NCBI RefSeq assembly: GCF_002999235.1
Contig: NZ_CP027236.1
Span: 2,666,001-2,730,000, forward strand
Source of the DNA: Actinomyces sp. oral taxon 897
Lineage (GTDB): Bacteria; Actinomycetota; Actinomycetes; Actinomycetales; Actinomycetaceae
Direction of reading: 5' to 3'
DNA length: 64,000 nt
Position numbers and translations under genes: made by a program
The notes under the pieces: model-generated
The model's input: only the letters and a program-made list of their open reading frames with translations
Database searches by the model: none
What the model was told of the DNA's origin: nothing
Shown: positions 1 to 9,337 of the stretch, piece after piece
Position numbering within the stretch: position 1 is the first letter of the stretch
How the letters are laid out: the number at the start of each line of letters is the position of its first letter

Positions 1-22
1 CTTCTCTTCTCACGTCGTGCGG

Positions 23-1048
23 TCAGTGGGTGGTGGGGGTGGTCCCGGCCGGGCGCCCGCGTCGGGCCTGGCCCGTGGGACCCGTGGCCCTGCCGGGGGC
101 GGCGTGGCCGGGGTGGGTGTCGTGGCCCCCGGCGGGTCCTGAGGGGGCTCCGGTGGAGTACTCGACCTCCCCGTTGGTGAGCTCCAGGTAGGCCTGCTCC
201 AGGGAGGCGTGGATAGTGGTCAGCTCGTGCAGGACGATCCCCGAGGCCGCCGCGATCTCGCCGATCCTGGCGGCGGGCGCCGTGCTGGTGGTCAGGACCC
301 CCCGCTCGGGGGACTGGACCGCGATCCCGGCCCGGCTCAGGGCGGCGGCCAGCTCCGTGGCCTGCGGGGAGGCCACCCGCACCTGGTCCGAGGTGGCGCG
401 GGAGATGACCTCGTCCACCGGGCCCTGGGTGATAATGCGACCGCGGCCGATGAGCACCAGGTGGTCGGCCGTCTGGGACATCTCGCTCATGAGGTGGCTG
501 GAGATGAACACGGTGCGTCCCTCGGAGGCCAGGCGTCGGCAGGTCTCGCGCACCCAGATGACCCCCTCGGGGTCCAGGCCGTTGACGGGCTCGTCGAAGA
601 TGAGCACCTGGGGGTCGCCCAGGAGGGCGGCGGCTATGCCCAGGCGCTGGCCCATGCCCAGGCTGAACCCCTTGACCCTCTTCTTGGCCACGCCCGTCAG
701 CCCGGTCAGCTCCAGGACCTGGCCCACCCGGGAGCGGGGGATGCCGTTGGAGACGGCGAGCTGGGTCAGGTGGGAACGGGCGGAGCGGGAGCCGTGCAGG
801 CCCTTGGCGTCCAGGAGGGCGCCGACCTCGCACAGGGGGGCGGTCAGGTCGCGGTACCGCCTGCCGTTGACGGTGACGGTCCCCGAGGTGGGACGGTCCA
901 GTCCCATAATGAGGCGCATGGTCGTGGACTTGCCCGCGCCGTTGGGGCCCAGGAAGCCGGTGACGGTCCCGGGTTCCACGGTGAAGGAGATGTGGTCCAC
1001 GGCGGTCTTGTCGCCGTAACGCTTGGTCAGGTCATGGGCTTCAATCAT
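23..1048 (-). CDS. ABC transporter ATP-binding protein
   Basis: Nucleotide-binding subunit of an ABC transporter, of the type that pairs with a separate ABC-2-like permease for drug or antibiotic export. From the chosen start it is 341 residues. It shows Walker A (GPNGAGKST), the signature LGMGQR and Walker B (VLIFDEPVNGLDP) followed by the HLMSEM switch-histidine region. The tail beyond about residue 300 is a Gly/Pro/Thr-rich extension. The start at 1048 begins directly at the conserved MIEAHDLTKRYG; the frame stays open to a start at 1141, but those residues look non-conserved. A GTG at 13..11 overlaps just downstream and may begin the partner permease outside the window. Substrate unknown. 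Confidence 0.9.
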   Translation of the reverse strand: MIEAHDLTKRYGDKTAVDHISFTVEPGTVTGFLGPNGAGKSTTMRLIMGLDRPTSGTVTVNGRRYRDLTAPLCEVGALLDAKGLHGSRSARSHLTQLAVSNGIPRSRVGQVLELTGLTGVAKKRVKGFSLGMGQRLGIAAALLGDPQVLIFDEPVNGLDPEGVIWVRETCRRLASEGRTVFISSHLMSEMSQTADHLVLIGRGRIITQGPVDEVISRATSDQVRVASPQATELAAALSRAGIAVQSPERGVLTTSTAPAARIGEIAAASGIVLHELTTIHASLEQAYLELTNGEVEYSTGAPSGPAGGHDTHPGHAAPGRATGPTGQARRGRPAGTTPTTH

Positions 1049-1340
1049 GTGCGGTGCTGCTCTCATTGAGGTGGGTGCAGGTGGCGTCCTGGCAGGTCCT
1101 GAGGTCTTCACCTGGGGGTGCTCCCGGGCTGACGTCCCCAAGGCTAGGAGGCGGGGAAGGGGGCCATCATCGGAGTGCGGGATGAACCTGGCGGGGGCCT
1201 TCTGGGCCCCGTGGGGGAGGAGCCTCCTCCCACAGGAGGAGAGGGGCCGGGTATGAGGTCTTTCCCAGGAATGTGCGGCAGGATAGGGTTGTTGACCCCA
1301 TGTGGACGGGGCACATCAGCCCCTGAGAGGACCGACACCA

Positions 1341-2321
1341 ATGAGCAATCCCTTCTTCGACCGTAGCCCAGCCTTCAACAGCAAGGGGGGCGTCGGCACC
1401 ACCCCCAACGGCTACCCCGCCATGCCCGGCTACCAGCCCGGTGCCCAGTACGGCCAGGCGCCCACTCAGGGCTACCCCGGCTACAGCCAGGCAACCACCC
1501 AGACCTACCCGGGTTACGGCCAGGCGCCCGCCCAGGGCTACCCCGGCTACGGCCAGGTGAGCCCGAACCAGGTCGCCGGCCTGGAGGCCCAGTACGCCGC
1601 GCCCAGCGCCACCAATGTCGACCGCGGGCGCATGACCTACGACGACGTCATTGTCCGTACCGCCGGGATGTTTGCCGTCATCCTGGGCACGGGGGCCCTG
1701 TCCTGGATGCTGGCCACCAACAGGGCCACCATGGGGGTCGGCTACCTGGTCATGATCCTGGGCTCCATCGGCGCCCTCGTCCTGGGACTGGTCAACTCCT
1801 TCAAGAAGGAGCCCAGCCCGGCCCTCATTATGGCCTACGCCGCCTGTGAGGGCGCCATGCTCGGGGCCTTCTCCGGCGTCATGAACTACCTCTACCCCGG
1901 TATTGTGATCCAGGCCATGGGGGCGACGGCGGCCACCTTCGTCGTCATGCTGTGCGCCTACAAGTTCGCGAACTTCCGGGTCTCGGCCCGGGTGGCCCGC
2001 ATCCTGCTCATCGCCATGGGCGGCTACCTGCTCTTCAGCCTGGTCAACCTGGTCCTCATGGCCACCGGTGCCGTCACCGACCCGTGGGGCCTGCGCGGCA
2101 GCGTCACCATTATGGGCATCCCGCTGGGCGTCATTGTGGGCCTGGTCGTGGTGGTCATGGCGGCCGTGAGCCTGGCCATGGACTTTGAGGCCATCCAGCG
2201 CGGGGTCGAGGGCGGCCTGCCCACCCGCTACGCCTGGGCCGGTGCGTTCGGGCTCGTGGTCACCATTGTGTGGCTCTACGTGGAGTTCCTGCGCATCCTC
2301 GCCATTCTGCGCGACAACTGA
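1341..2321 (+). CDS. Bax inhibitor-1/YccA family membrane protein
   Basis: Integral membrane protein of 326 residues in the Bax1-I/YccA family. The first 90 residues are a soluble tail of Gly-Tyr-Pro repeats (GYPGYGQAP type), typical of the actinobacterial versions. About seven hydrophobic segments follow, and the conserved end contains a DFEAIQRGV-like motif before the last helix. The start at 1341 has a GAGAGGA Shine-Dalgarno site 10 nt upstream; the open frame reaches 1302 but lacks support there. A strong hairpin terminator follows. Bacterial members are linked to membrane stress and protease regulation, but a role here cannot be read from sequence. Confidence 0.9.
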   Translation: MSNPFFDRSPAFNSKGGVGTTPNGYPAMPGYQPGAQYGQAPTQGYPGYSQATTQTYPGYGQAPAQGYPGYGQVSPNQVAGLEAQYAAPSATNVDRGRMTYDDVIVRTAGMFAVILGTGALSWMLATNRATMGVGYLVMILGSIGALVLGLVNSFKKEPSPALIMAYAACEGAMLGAFSGVMNYLYPGIVIQAMGATAATFVVMLCAYKFANFRVSARVARILLIAMGGYLLFSLVNLVLMATGAVTDPWGLRGSVTIMGIPLGVIVGLVVVVMAAVSLAMDFEAIQRGVEGGLPTRYAWAGAFGLVVTIVWLYVEFLRILAILRDN

Positions 2322-2342
2322 GGCCCGCGCCTGCCTCGCACC

Positions 2343-2375
2343 GCGGTCCGCCCGGCTGGTAGCCGGGCGGACCGC
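2343..2375 (+). terminator. Intrinsic terminator after the YccA-family gene
   Basis: Perfect inverted repeat with 15-bp arms (GCGGTCCGCCCGGCT and its complement) and a 3-nt loop, 21 bp after the stop codon. There is no T run, as is usual in high-GC actinobacteria. The rest of 2322-2641 holds no recognisable gene. Confidence 0.75.
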
Positions 2376-2628
2376 TGTCTGTAGCGGCACGTCTGGGTGG
2401 CGCGGGTGGTGGCCCCTGCCGCGGGGCGGGTCGCGCTTAACGCGAGCGGCTGGACGGGCCGCCCCGAGACGGTGGCCTCTGCCGCGGGCCGTGCGCTGGT
2501 CCGCCTCGTCCTCGGAGCTGGGCGTCTCGGGGGAGGCTCTACGGGGAAGCTCTAGTCGATGGCCCGCCCTGTCCCCGAAAGCCAGTTCGCGCTGGGCCAA
2601 GGAGGACGGTGAGCTCGGCGTCGTCCCG

Positions 2629-2634
2629 TAGGCT
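2629..2634 (+). promoter_or_regulatory. -10 box of a leaderless promoter (FKBP gene)
   Basis: TAGGCT followed by 7 nt and then ATG at 2642, the spacing expected when transcription begins at the start codon. No good -35 is visible. Confidence 0.5.
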
Positions 2635-2641
2635 CGCGGGC

Positions 2642-3049
2642 ATGAGCAGTACCAGTATGCCCTCGGTTCAGGGCGCTAAGGGCACCAAGCCCGTTCTCAC
2701 CTTCCCCGGCCCGCAGGCCCCTGAAGGCCTTCAGGTCCAGGTGCTCGACGCCGGGGACGGCCAGGTGGTCGAGGCCGGGGACACCGTCGTCACCCACTAC
2801 CTGGGTCAGGTCTGGGACGGGCAGGTCTTTGACAACTCCTACGACCGCCACCAGCCGCTGGACTTCCAGGTCGGCGTCGGCATGGTGATCCGCGGCTGGG
2901 ACGACGGCCTGGTGGGCCAGCGCGTGGGCTCGCGCCTGCTGCTGTCCATCCCCGCCGAGCTCGGCTACGGGGAGCGCGGCGTCCCGCAGGCCGGCATTAA
3001 GGGCGGGGACACCCTCGTCTTCGTCACCGAGATCCTCGGCGTCATGTGA
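2642..3049 (+). CDS. FKBP-type peptidyl-prolyl cis-trans isomerase
   Basis: Single-domain FKBP of 135 residues, without signal peptide or lipobox, so probably cytoplasmic. Family motifs are in order: DTVVTHYLGQVWDGQVFDNSY, FQVGVGMVIRGWDDGL, VGSRLLLSIPAELGYGERG and DTLVFVTEILGV. These form the proline-binding pocket and the half-barrel core. The ATG at 2642 is preferred because it lies 7 nt after a TAGGCT box (leaderless). A GTG at 2609 is also in frame but sits only 3 nt after an AAGGAGG sequence, which is too close. A long hairpin terminator follows. Confidence 0.93.
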   Translation: MSSTSMPSVQGAKGTKPVLTFPGPQAPEGLQVQVLDAGDGQVVEAGDTVVTHYLGQVWDGQVFDNSYDRHQPLDFQVGVGMVIRGWDDGLVGQRVGSRLLLSIPAELGYGERGVPQAGIKGGDTLVFVTEILGVM

Positions 3050-3066
3050 CCACCAGCCCCTGACAG

Positions 3067-3109
3067 ACCGGGGCGGCCCGGCACCACTGTGGTGCCGGGC
3101 CGCCCCGGT
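3067..3109 (+). terminator. Intrinsic terminator after the FKBP gene
   Basis: Perfect 20-bp arms (3067-3086 and 3090-3109) around a 3-nt loop, immediately after the FKBP stop codon. Confidence 0.85.
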
Positions 3110-3157
3110 TCGTTCGGGTAGGGCTGCAGAGGAAGGACCTCTTATGACCACTGTGCC

Positions 3158-3225
3158 AGGCCGCCCAGTTCGGGAGGCCGCCCAGTTCGGGAGGCCGCCC
3201 AGTTCGGGAGGCCGCCCGGTTCGGG
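3158..3225. repeat. 17-bp tandem repeat, four units
   Basis: Four head-to-tail units of AGGCCGCCCAGTTCGGG; the fourth has one A-to-G change. They lie between the FKBP terminator and the convergent surface-protein gene. Farther on, a 20-bp sequence GCTGGGCGCGCGGCCGGGCC occurs at 3285 and again at 3344. No gene is recognised in 3110-3420. Confidence 0.9.
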
Positions 3226-3420
3226 AGGCCGCCTTGAGCGGGTGCCGCGGGGCGCCCTCAGTGCCCCGGTCGCGGCACCCCGCGGCTGGGCGCGCGGCCG
3301 GGCCTAGCCGACACTCCAGGGCCAGATGGGCCTGGGTGCTGCTGCTGGGCGCGCGGCCGGGCCCTGTGCCAGGGCGGGTCGGATAGGACGGCCCGCCCCG
3401 GGCCCGCTCGGCTACCCCCC

Positions 3421-4497
3421 TTAGGACCGGCGCATCCGCCTGAGCACCAGGAGGAGGCCCGTGGCCGTCAGCCCCAGTGCAATGCACAGCACACCGGCGA
3501 TCTGTACGCCGGTCATGGCCAGGCCCTCTGAGTCCTGGGTGGAGGCTGCCTGGACGGGAGCGGGCTCATTGGGGGCGGGCTGGGCGGGAGCCGGGTCCGG
3601 CGCCTTGGGGTCGGGGTTCGGCGCCGGGTTGGGGGCCGGTGCCGGGTTGGGAGCAGGGTTGGGCTCGGGCTCGGGCTCGGGGTTGGGGGCCGGGTCCGGG
3701 GCTGGCGCGGTCTTGGTGGTGATACGGAAGGACGGCGACTGGATCGGTGTGCCGTCCACGACGACGTCCGGGGTGTGCGTGGCCTCGGCTCCGTAGCTGT
3801 CGGGGGCCGTGTAGGTCACGTCGAAGCTGGCCTTCCACACCCCGTCCTCCACGGTCCCGGTGACCGTCTGGCCGTCGACGGTGACCGTGGGCGGGGTGGC
3901 GGGCGCCTGCGCGGCCGGAGGGGCGGGCGGCGTCTGGGAGCCCAGCTTCCAGGCGGACAGGACCTCCCCGCCGAAGTTCCCCCGGCGGTAGGCCGTGAGC
4001 CTGGTGCCGGAGTTAGGGACCGTGCAGGTCACGGTGGTCTCCTGACCCGGGTCCAGCTTCTGCTCCTCGGGTTCGCAGGTGCCGCCGGTCAGCTCCTGGC
4101 TGGCGTCGTCAGTAATGTGGAAGCGCATGTCCGCGGGGTTGGCGAACACGCCCGAGCCGTTCCTGACCAGGAACGAGACGGAGCGCTGCGAGCCCGCGGC
4201 CTGTGAGGGGATCTCAATGCCGTAGCTCCGGGTGACCTCGGCGCCCGGGTCCACGTCCAGGGCGTCGGCCGGGGAGTCCAGCAGGCTGACGCGGGGGCTG
4301 CCCCAGGTCGTGGCGGGGGCGGGCTGGGTGTCGGCGTAGGCGGCCGTGAGGCTGCCGAAGTGGCCGGGGTCGGAGCACATGAAGCCGTCGGCGCACTCCA
4401 GGGTCGGCTGGTCGGCGGCGGCGGTGGGGGCCAGCAGGACGCTTCCTGCCACCATGACGGCTGCGGCCGTGGCCGCTGTGAGTGGACGACGTCGCAT
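3421..4497 (-). CDS. Sortase-anchored surface protein with LAMTG motif
   Basis: Secreted protein of 358 residues built for cell-wall attachment. A basic, hydrophobic signal peptide ends near TAAAD (about residue 29). The middle is a beta-rich, unrecognised ectodomain. Residues from about 255 to 310 are a Pro/Asp/Asn/Glu-rich wall-spanning stalk (repeated PNPEPEP and PAPNP). The C-terminus carries LAMTG, a hydrophobic stretch and the basic tail RRMRRS, the layout of a sorting signal; LAxTG is the form used by class E actinobacterial sortases. No sortase gene is in the window. A cluster of 22-bp repeats lies about 175 bp upstream. Ligand unknown. Confidence 0.85.
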   Translation of the reverse strand: MRRRPLTAATAAAVMVAGSVLLAPTAAADQPTLECADGFMCSDPGHFGSLTAAYADTQPAPATTWGSPRVSLLDSPADALDVDPGAEVTRSYGIEIPSQAAGSQRSVSFLVRNGSGVFANPADMRFHITDDASQELTGGTCEPEEQKLDPGQETTVTCTVPNSGTRLTAYRRGNFGGEVLSAWKLGSQTPPAPPAAQAPATPPTVTVDGQTVTGTVEDGVWKASFDVTYTAPDSYGAEATHTPDVVVDGTPIQSPSFRITTKTAPAPDPAPNPEPEPEPNPAPNPAPAPNPAPNPDPKAPDPAPAQPAPNEPAPVQAASTQDSEGLAMTGVQIAGVLCIALGLTATGLLLVLRRMRRS

Positions 4498-4672
4498 GGG
4501 AGAGGCTCTCGTTTCAGGGCGCGGAGAACAGGATGGAGTTGAGGGAAGCCTAACGAAGGCGTGGTCTCCAGGAGAGCACCCGAGGTCATGGTATGTCTCA
4601 CGTCACCGCGACACCGCGGACACCTGGACGCGGGCCACCCAGTCGAGCAGGGCCCAAGGCCCCGCCCCTTCC

Positions 4673-4793
4673 GTGAGAACGGTACTTATTCGTCGCGAGA
4701 ACGGTACTTATTGCTCGCGAGAACGGTACTTATTGCTCGCGAGAACGGTACTTGTTGCTCGTGAGAACGGTACTTATTCGTCGTGAGAACGGG
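4673..4793 (+). repeat. 22-bp tandem repeat cluster 1 (5.5 units)
   Basis: Five full units and one half unit at an exact 22-bp period, consensus GYGAGAACGGTACTTATT plus four variable bases (CGTC or GCTC). It is preceded by CCTTCC, as in the clusters at 11609 and 12483. It lies upstream of the surface-protein gene, oriented away from it. Confidence 0.95.
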
Positions 4794-5393
4794 GGTGCCC
4801 TGGCGGCCTGGCTGCCGACGCCCCTGCCGTGGGGTTACCTGCCGCCAGGACGGGGAGGTGATGGCCGCCGTCCGTACCATGGTGTCCTGAGTCACTCCTT
4901 CTCATGTGAGGACGGGGGGCGATGTTGCCAGTCTGAGCGCCGACCGAAGGCAGACCCCCGGACGGGGAGGCGGCCGTGCACGTGGGCACGCCTCTCACTG
5001 CCCTGGCCTCCCGCGAGGGCAGGGAGGCGGCCGCCGGGTCGAGGTAGTCCCACAGGAGCAGCAGGGCCTCTGCCGCGAGGACAGGGAAGTGGTTCACAGG
5101 GCTGGTCGTTGCGGCCTCCGAGTTGCACTGGTTCTCGCAGACTGCACGAGTTCTCGCAGACTGCGCTGGTTCCTGTAGGGGCTGCCCCGGGGGTCTGCGG
5201 GATTGTACGGGTATTTCGGGGTCGGGCAGAGGGCAGGATCAATAACCTGTGAGATCTGTAAGAACTCGCGCAACCTGGAAACCGTGCCACGGTCACCCCG
5301 GCCCCCGCAGCCAGCTCCTGCCCTGCTCGCGCCGTACCTGGTGAGGTCGGGTCGAGGGTGGTTCTCCTGGCGGGGAGAACCTGTGCGGCGTCT

Positions 5394-5507
5394 AGGGGAA
5401 CATTTTGTGCACAGGGTAACCGATTGCGCAGAAAGTAACGAATCCAGGTCACTTTCTGTGCAAAATGTTACCCTGTGCACAAAATGTCCCGCTTCGCACA
5501 AAATGTC
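5394..5507 (+). repeat. Interspersed nested palindrome, copy 1
   Basis: Begins TAGGGGAACATTTTGTGCAC. The outer arm ACATTTTGTGCACAGGGTAAC pairs with GTTACCCTGTGCACAAAATGT, and the inner arm GCGCAGAAAGT pairs with ACTTTCTGTGC. A third CACAAAATGT follows outside. Copies occur near 21813 and 32753. Confidence 0.9.
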
Positions 5508-5717
5508 TCCGCATGTCGCTCTCGCCAGCGCGCCCAGGAGCCTCGAGACCCGCAGACAGGCTCTACCCTGCCCGTGCTAAAGGGGTTGGAGCGGCGCTGG
5601 ACGTTCCCTGACCTGCGCAGGAGTGCGATGGCACTCGACGGCTTGTGCCCTTAATCAACCTAGCAGATTCGGGGCGCTCCCTGGCCCGAGGGCGGAGGGC
5701 CTACCTATGAGTGGTGG

Positions 5718-5741
5718 GAGAGTCCTAATGCACCTAGTGGC
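5718..5741 (+). repeat. Solitary CRISPR-repeat-like sequence
   Basis: The 24 bases starting GTCCTAATGCACCTAG match the first 24 bases of the 37-bp CRISPR repeat at 18506 at 21 positions. The second half of the repeat is not conserved and there is no neighbouring repeat. Confidence 0.5.
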
Positions 5742-6325
5742 GCGGTGGCCGCCGGCCCGGTGGCGGAAGGCGCACAGCGGCCGCCCGGGGAGGGTGACGC
5801 AAGACGTACGTCACGCAATTGCCCCTCCTGGCCGCCCGGACACGTCAGCGGGACGCACGGTGCGACGCCAAGGTGCTGCGTCTCACCCCTGTCGCCTCGT
5901 CCTTTTCTTGCGTAGTCGCCAGCTCGCGGGCTGATCCCCTGTGCCAGCGGCCCACCCGCTACGAGGCAGGCTGCGCGCAACCGGGTCAGGTGCCTGGAAA
6001 ACGGCGTGATACCGCCGTTTGACGCCCCTAGGTCCCGGCGTGGGACCAGGGGCGGCGCACTGTCCGCCGTGGTGCGGGGGCGTCGCGGTCGGGTAGGAGC
6101 GCGGGGCGGGGGGCGTCGCGGTCAGGGGGTCGGGCGGCCTGCCCACGGGCCCGGGAACAGGCGCGGGTGCTGCGCGGTTGCCTCCTCGAGCCTCGGTGGC
6201 ACCTGTGGCGCGTCGCGGCCACGTGCCGCAGACTACGCTGGGGACGACACGGCGTCGTGAAGCGTCGGCCCCGGTCGGCTCCTGCGACGCCGTTCCCGTC
6301 AGACACGTCCGCAAAGGATCGCCAC

Positions 6326-8209
6326 ATGCCGCAGTACCGCAGCGCCACCTCCACCCACGGCCGCAATATGGCGGGCGCCCGCGCCCTGTGGCGCGCCACC
6401 GGCGTGAAGGACTCCGACTTCGGCAAGCCCATTATCGCCATTGCCAACTCCTTCACCCAGTTCGTCCCCGGGCACGTGGGCCTGCGCGACGTCGGCCGCC
6501 TCGTGGCCAAGGAGATTGAGGCCGCCGGGGGCCTGGCCAAGGAGTTCAACACGATCGCCGTCGACGACGGTATCGCCATGGGCCACGACGGCATGCTCTA
6601 CTCCCTGCCGTCCCGCGACCTCATTGCCGACTCCGTGGAGTACATGGTCTCCGCGCACTGCGCCGACGCCCTGGTGTGCATCTCCAACTGCGACAAGATC
6701 ACCCCGGGCATGCTCATGGCGGCCATGCGCCTGAACATCCCCGCGATCTTTATCTCCGGCGGGCCCATGGAGTCGGGCAAGATGGTGGCCGCCGACGGTA
6801 CCACCCGCAAGCTCGACCTCATTGACGCCATGATGGACGCCGCCGACCCCACCGTGGACGACCAGACCATTAGCGCCATTGAGCGCCTGGCCTGCCCCAC
6901 CTGCGGCTCCTGCTCCGGGATGTTCACCGCCAACTCCATGAACTGCCTCACCGAGGCCCTGGGCCTGGCGCTGCCCATGAACGGCACCCTGCTGGCCACC
7001 CACGCCGACCGCGGTGAGCTGTTCAGGCGGGCCGGCCGCCAGGTCGTGGAGATCACCCGGGCCTACTACGAGGGCGGGGACGTCTCCGTCCTGCCCCGTT
7101 CCATCGCCACCAAGGCGGCCTTCGAGAACGCCATGAGCCTGGACATCGCCATGGGCGGGTCCACCAACACCGTCCTGCACCTGCTGGCCGCCGCCCAGGA
7201 GGCCGAGGTCGACTTCCACATGGCCGACATCGACCGTCTCTCACGACGGGTGCCCCACCTGGCCAAGGTGGCGCCGTCGACGAACCTGTACCACATTGAG
7301 GACGTCCACCGTGCCGGCGGCATTATGGGGATCCTGGGCGAGCTGGACCGCGGCGGCCTGCTGGACACCTCCACCACCAACGTGCTGCGCTCCACCCTGG
7401 GCGAGGTCCTGGCCGCCTACGACGTCGCGCGCCCCGGCCCCGACGGCGTCCCCGGCTCGGGCGTCGCCGACTCCGTGCGCACCGGCTACCTGGCCGCCCC
7501 GGCCGGGGTGCGCACCACCGAGATGTTCTCCCAGGCCTCCCGCTGGGAGTCCCTGGACACCGACCGCGCAGGCGGCTGCATCCGCGACATTGAGCACGCC
7601 TACTCCGCCGACGGCGGCCTGGCGGTCCTCTTTGGCAACATCGCGGAGAAGGGGTGCATTGTCAAGACCGCCGGGGTGGACGAGTCCATCCTGACCTTCT
7701 CCGGGCCCGCCGTCGTCTTTGAGTCCCAGGAGGACGCCGTGGCCGGGATCCTCGGCCGGAAGGTGGCGTCCGGCGACGTCGTGGTCATTAGCCACGAGGG
7801 GCCGCGCGGCGGGCCGGGCATGCAGGAGATGCTCTACCCGACCACCTACATTAAGTCCATGCACCTGGGCAAGGAGTGCGCGCTGCTGACCGACGGCCGC
7901 TTCTCCGGGGGCACCTCGGGGCTGAGCATCGGGCACGTGTCCCCGGAGGCGGCGGCCGGGGGCCTGATCGGCCTGGTGCGCAGCGGCGACGTCATTGACA
8001 TTGACATCCCCGCCCGCTCCATCTCCGTGCGGCTGGACGAGGCGGAGATAGAGCGACGGCGCCGGGAGGAGGAGGCCCGCGGCGAGGCCGCCTGGAGGCC
8101 GCACACCGCGCGCCCCCGCAAGGTCTCCGCCGCCCTGCGCGCCTACGCCATGCTGGCCACCAGCGCCGACCTGGGGGCAGTACGCAGCCGCGAGCTCCTG
8201 GGGCTGTAA
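6326..8209 (+). CDS. ilvD: Dihydroxy-acid dehydratase
   Basis: Cytoplasmic Fe-S enzyme that dehydrates 2,3-dihydroxy-isovalerate and 2,3-dihydroxy-3-methylvalerate to the 2-oxo acids in valine and isoleucine synthesis. It has 627 residues, close to the usual 615. Visible motifs are the cluster cysteines in [13 protein letters not shown] and [18 protein letters not shown], and the substrate/Mg region [13 protein letters not shown]. The ATG at 6326 starts the conserved [19 protein letters not shown] and has AAAGGA 6-11 nt upstream; the frame extends farther without conserved sequence. It stands alone, but ilvA of the same pathway is 1.1 kb downstream. A bidirectional hairpin follows. Confidence 0.97.
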   Translation: MPQYRSATSTHGRNMAGARALWRATGVKDSDFGKPIIAIANSFTQFVPGHVGLRDVGRLVAKEIEAAGGLAKEFNTIAVDDGIAMGHDGMLYSLPSRDLIADSVEYMVSAHCADALVCISNCDKITPGMLMAAMRLNIPAIFISGGPMESGKMVAADGTTRKLDLIDAMMDAADPTVDDQTISAIERLACPTCGSCSGMFTANSMNCLTEALGLALPMNGTLLATHADRGELFRRAGRQVVEITRAYYEGGDVSVLPRSIATKAAFENAMSLDIAMGGSTNTVLHLLAAAQEAEVDFHMADIDRLSRRVPHLAKVAPSTNLYHIEDVHRAGGIMGILGELDRGGLLDTSTTNVLRSTLGEVLAAYDVARPGPDGVPGSGVADSVRTGYLAAPAGVRTTEMFSQASRWESLDTDRAGGCIRDIEHAYSADGGLAVLFGNIAEKGCIVKTAGVDESILTFSGPAVVFESQEDAVAGILGRKVASGDVVVISHEGPRGGPGMQEMLYPTTYIKSMHLGKECALLTDGRFSGGTSGLSIGHVSPEAAAGGLIGLVRSGDVIDIDIPARSISVRLDEAEIERRRREEEARGEAAWRPHTARPRKVSAALRAYAMLATSADLGAVRSRELLGL

Positions 8210-8276
8210 GGACCGCCCGCACCCGGGTGCCTGGGGTGGCGCGCTGGCGCCCCTGCCAGGACGCCCCTACCCCAGG

Positions 8277-8309
8277 CCCCGGGGCCCGCAGCTAATACGG
8301 GCCCCGGGG
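8277..8309. terminator. Bidirectional terminator between ilvD and the DUF1269-like gene
   Basis: Perfect 12-bp arms CCCCGGGGCCCG / CGGGCCCCGGGG around a 9-nt loop (CAGCTAATA), placed between two convergent genes. Confidence 0.8.
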
Positions 8310-8318
8310 GAGCGTCGC

Positions 8319-8927
8319 TCAGTCGCCGATACGCAGCCTGGTCTTGAGCGAGGCCAGGCGCTCGTCGAGCTTCTCCTTGCGCTCGGAGCGCTTCTGCTCG
8401 CGCACCACCCGCCGGGCCTCGGCCTGGGCCGCCTCCGCGGCGGCGCTGGCGGCCTCTAGCTCGGCCACGACCTCGGTAACCGGGCGGCGGTAGACGGTGC
8501 CGCCCAGGGCGGACACCTGCCCGTCCACGACCTCGGTGGCGTACTCGGTGACCTGGGCCAGCAGCGCGGTCTGGCCCGGGGGCACGGCCTGGCCGAACTC
8601 GGTGAGGACGTCCGCGCTGCGCTCGGCGCGGTCGATGTCCAGCAGGCCGCCGACCAGCGCGCCCGCGCCCCAGCCCATGAGCATCCCCAGGGGGCCGCCC
8701 AGGACGCCGATGAGCATGCCGACCAGCCCGCCGGTGGCGGTCCCGGCGGCGCCGGTAGCGTCCTCCTGCTCGGGGACGGACAGGTGCCCGTCCGGGGCGC
8801 GCCTGACGACGGCGGCGCTCACGAGGTCCAGGCGGCCCGCGTCGGAGGCCTGGCGCAGCTCGCTGAGCGCCTGGTACGCCTTGGACTCCTCGGGGAAGGT
8901 GACGGCGATGACGTTGGTGTCTGCCAT
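8319..8927 (-). CDS. DUF1269-like protein with glycine-zipper segment
   Basis: Protein of 202 residues. The N-terminal half (ADTNVIAVTFPEESKAYQALSEL) matches the start of DUF1269/YfnB-like proteins. A glycine-rich hydrophobic segment follows at about residues 60-100 (GGLVGMLIGVLGGPLGMLMG, then GAGALVGGLLDIDR), which could be a membrane hairpin or a glycine zipper. The C-terminal 60 residues form a charged Ala/Glu/Arg coiled coil. The ATG at 8927 has AAGGAGCC 5-12 nt upstream. Function unknown; a stress-related or membrane-associated role is only a guess. Confidence 0.8.
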   Translation of the reverse strand: MADTNVIAVTFPEESKAYQALSELRQASDAGRLDLVSAAVVRRAPDGHLSVPEQEDATGAAGTATGGLVGMLIGVLGGPLGMLMGWGAGALVGGLLDIDRAERSADVLTEFGQAVPPGQTALLAQVTEYATEVVDGQVSALGGTVYRRPVTEVVAELEAASAAAEAAQAEARRVVREQKRSERKEKLDERLASLKTRLRIGD

Positions 8928-8968
8928 AATGAGGCTCCTTGCCTGTTGGTTGTCCGCTGACTGGCTGT

Positions 8969-9000
8969 CCGCCGGCAGCCTGCCAAGAGGCTGCCGGCGG
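8969..9000 (-). promoter_or_regulatory. Hairpin in the 5' region of the DUF1269-like gene
   Basis: Perfect 12-bp arms CCGCCGGCAGCC / GGCTGCCGGCGG with an 8-nt loop, 42-73 nt upstream of the start codon. It could be a leader hairpin or an upstream transcription stop. The remaining 9001-9337 contains only GC-rich degenerate repeats, for example two adjacent 22-bp units near 9187-9231. Confidence 0.45.
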
Positions 9001-9324
9001 CCCGTCTGTCGGCCGCGTCGGCTCCAGGTCCTCGACGTGGGTCGGGGCCCTGGAGCTCGTCCGTGATCCGACCGATACCTGACCGTAGGCATCGGGGCTG
9101 GTGACGAGGTCGGTTCTTCCTGTGTGCCGTCTGGGTAACTGGCGCCGGGTGGTGCTGGTACCGGGGTCCCTCAGGCGGGCCGGGCGGGCGCTGGTCTTGG
9201 CGCGGGCGGGTGCTGGCCTTGACGCGGGCGGGCCTGGTGGGTACAGGCCTGGGCGTCAGGCAGGTACCGGGCGGGCGCCGGCCTCAATGCCAGGCGCCGG
9301 CCTCGGCGTCGGGTGGTCTGCGAC

Positions 9325-9330
9325 TACCCT
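9325..9330 (+). promoter_or_regulatory. -10 box of the leaderless ilvA promoter
   Basis: TACCCT, then 7 nt, then GTG at 9338. There is no Shine-Dalgarno sequence, consistent with a leaderless transcript. Confidence 0.6.
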
Positions 9331-9337
9331 GGGCACC

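Larger units (their letters stand above)
4498..6325. other. 1.8-kb gene-free, repeat-rich intergenic region
   Basis: No convincing gene is seen on either strand; open frames here are short and follow the repeats. The region holds the first 22-bp repeat cluster (4673-4793), two reverse copies of a TGCRAGAACT-type motif (about 5117-5162) and a forward one (about 5251-5276), the first nested palindrome (5394-5507), a lone CRISPR-repeat-like sequence (5718-5741) and the ilvD upstream region. A TACGCT sequence near 6234 could be an ilvD -10 box. Confidence 0.6.

Noticed and set aside
3144..3386. An 80-codon frame over the 17-bp tandem repeats
   Set aside because: 17 bp is not a multiple of three, so the protein repeat does not persist; it lies after a terminator and has no support.
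4673..4793. Short frames with RENGTY-type peptide repeats
   Set aside because: They only translate the 22-bp DNA repeats and lack ribosome sites; all four clusters give such frames in several phases.
4673..4793. The 22-bp repeat clusters as CRISPR arrays
   Set aside because: Units are directly adjacent with only four variable bases, so there are no spacers.
5203..5580. A plus-strand frame across the first nested palindrome
   Set aside because: Its sequence follows the palindrome and also appears at the other copies in other frames; no conserved protein.
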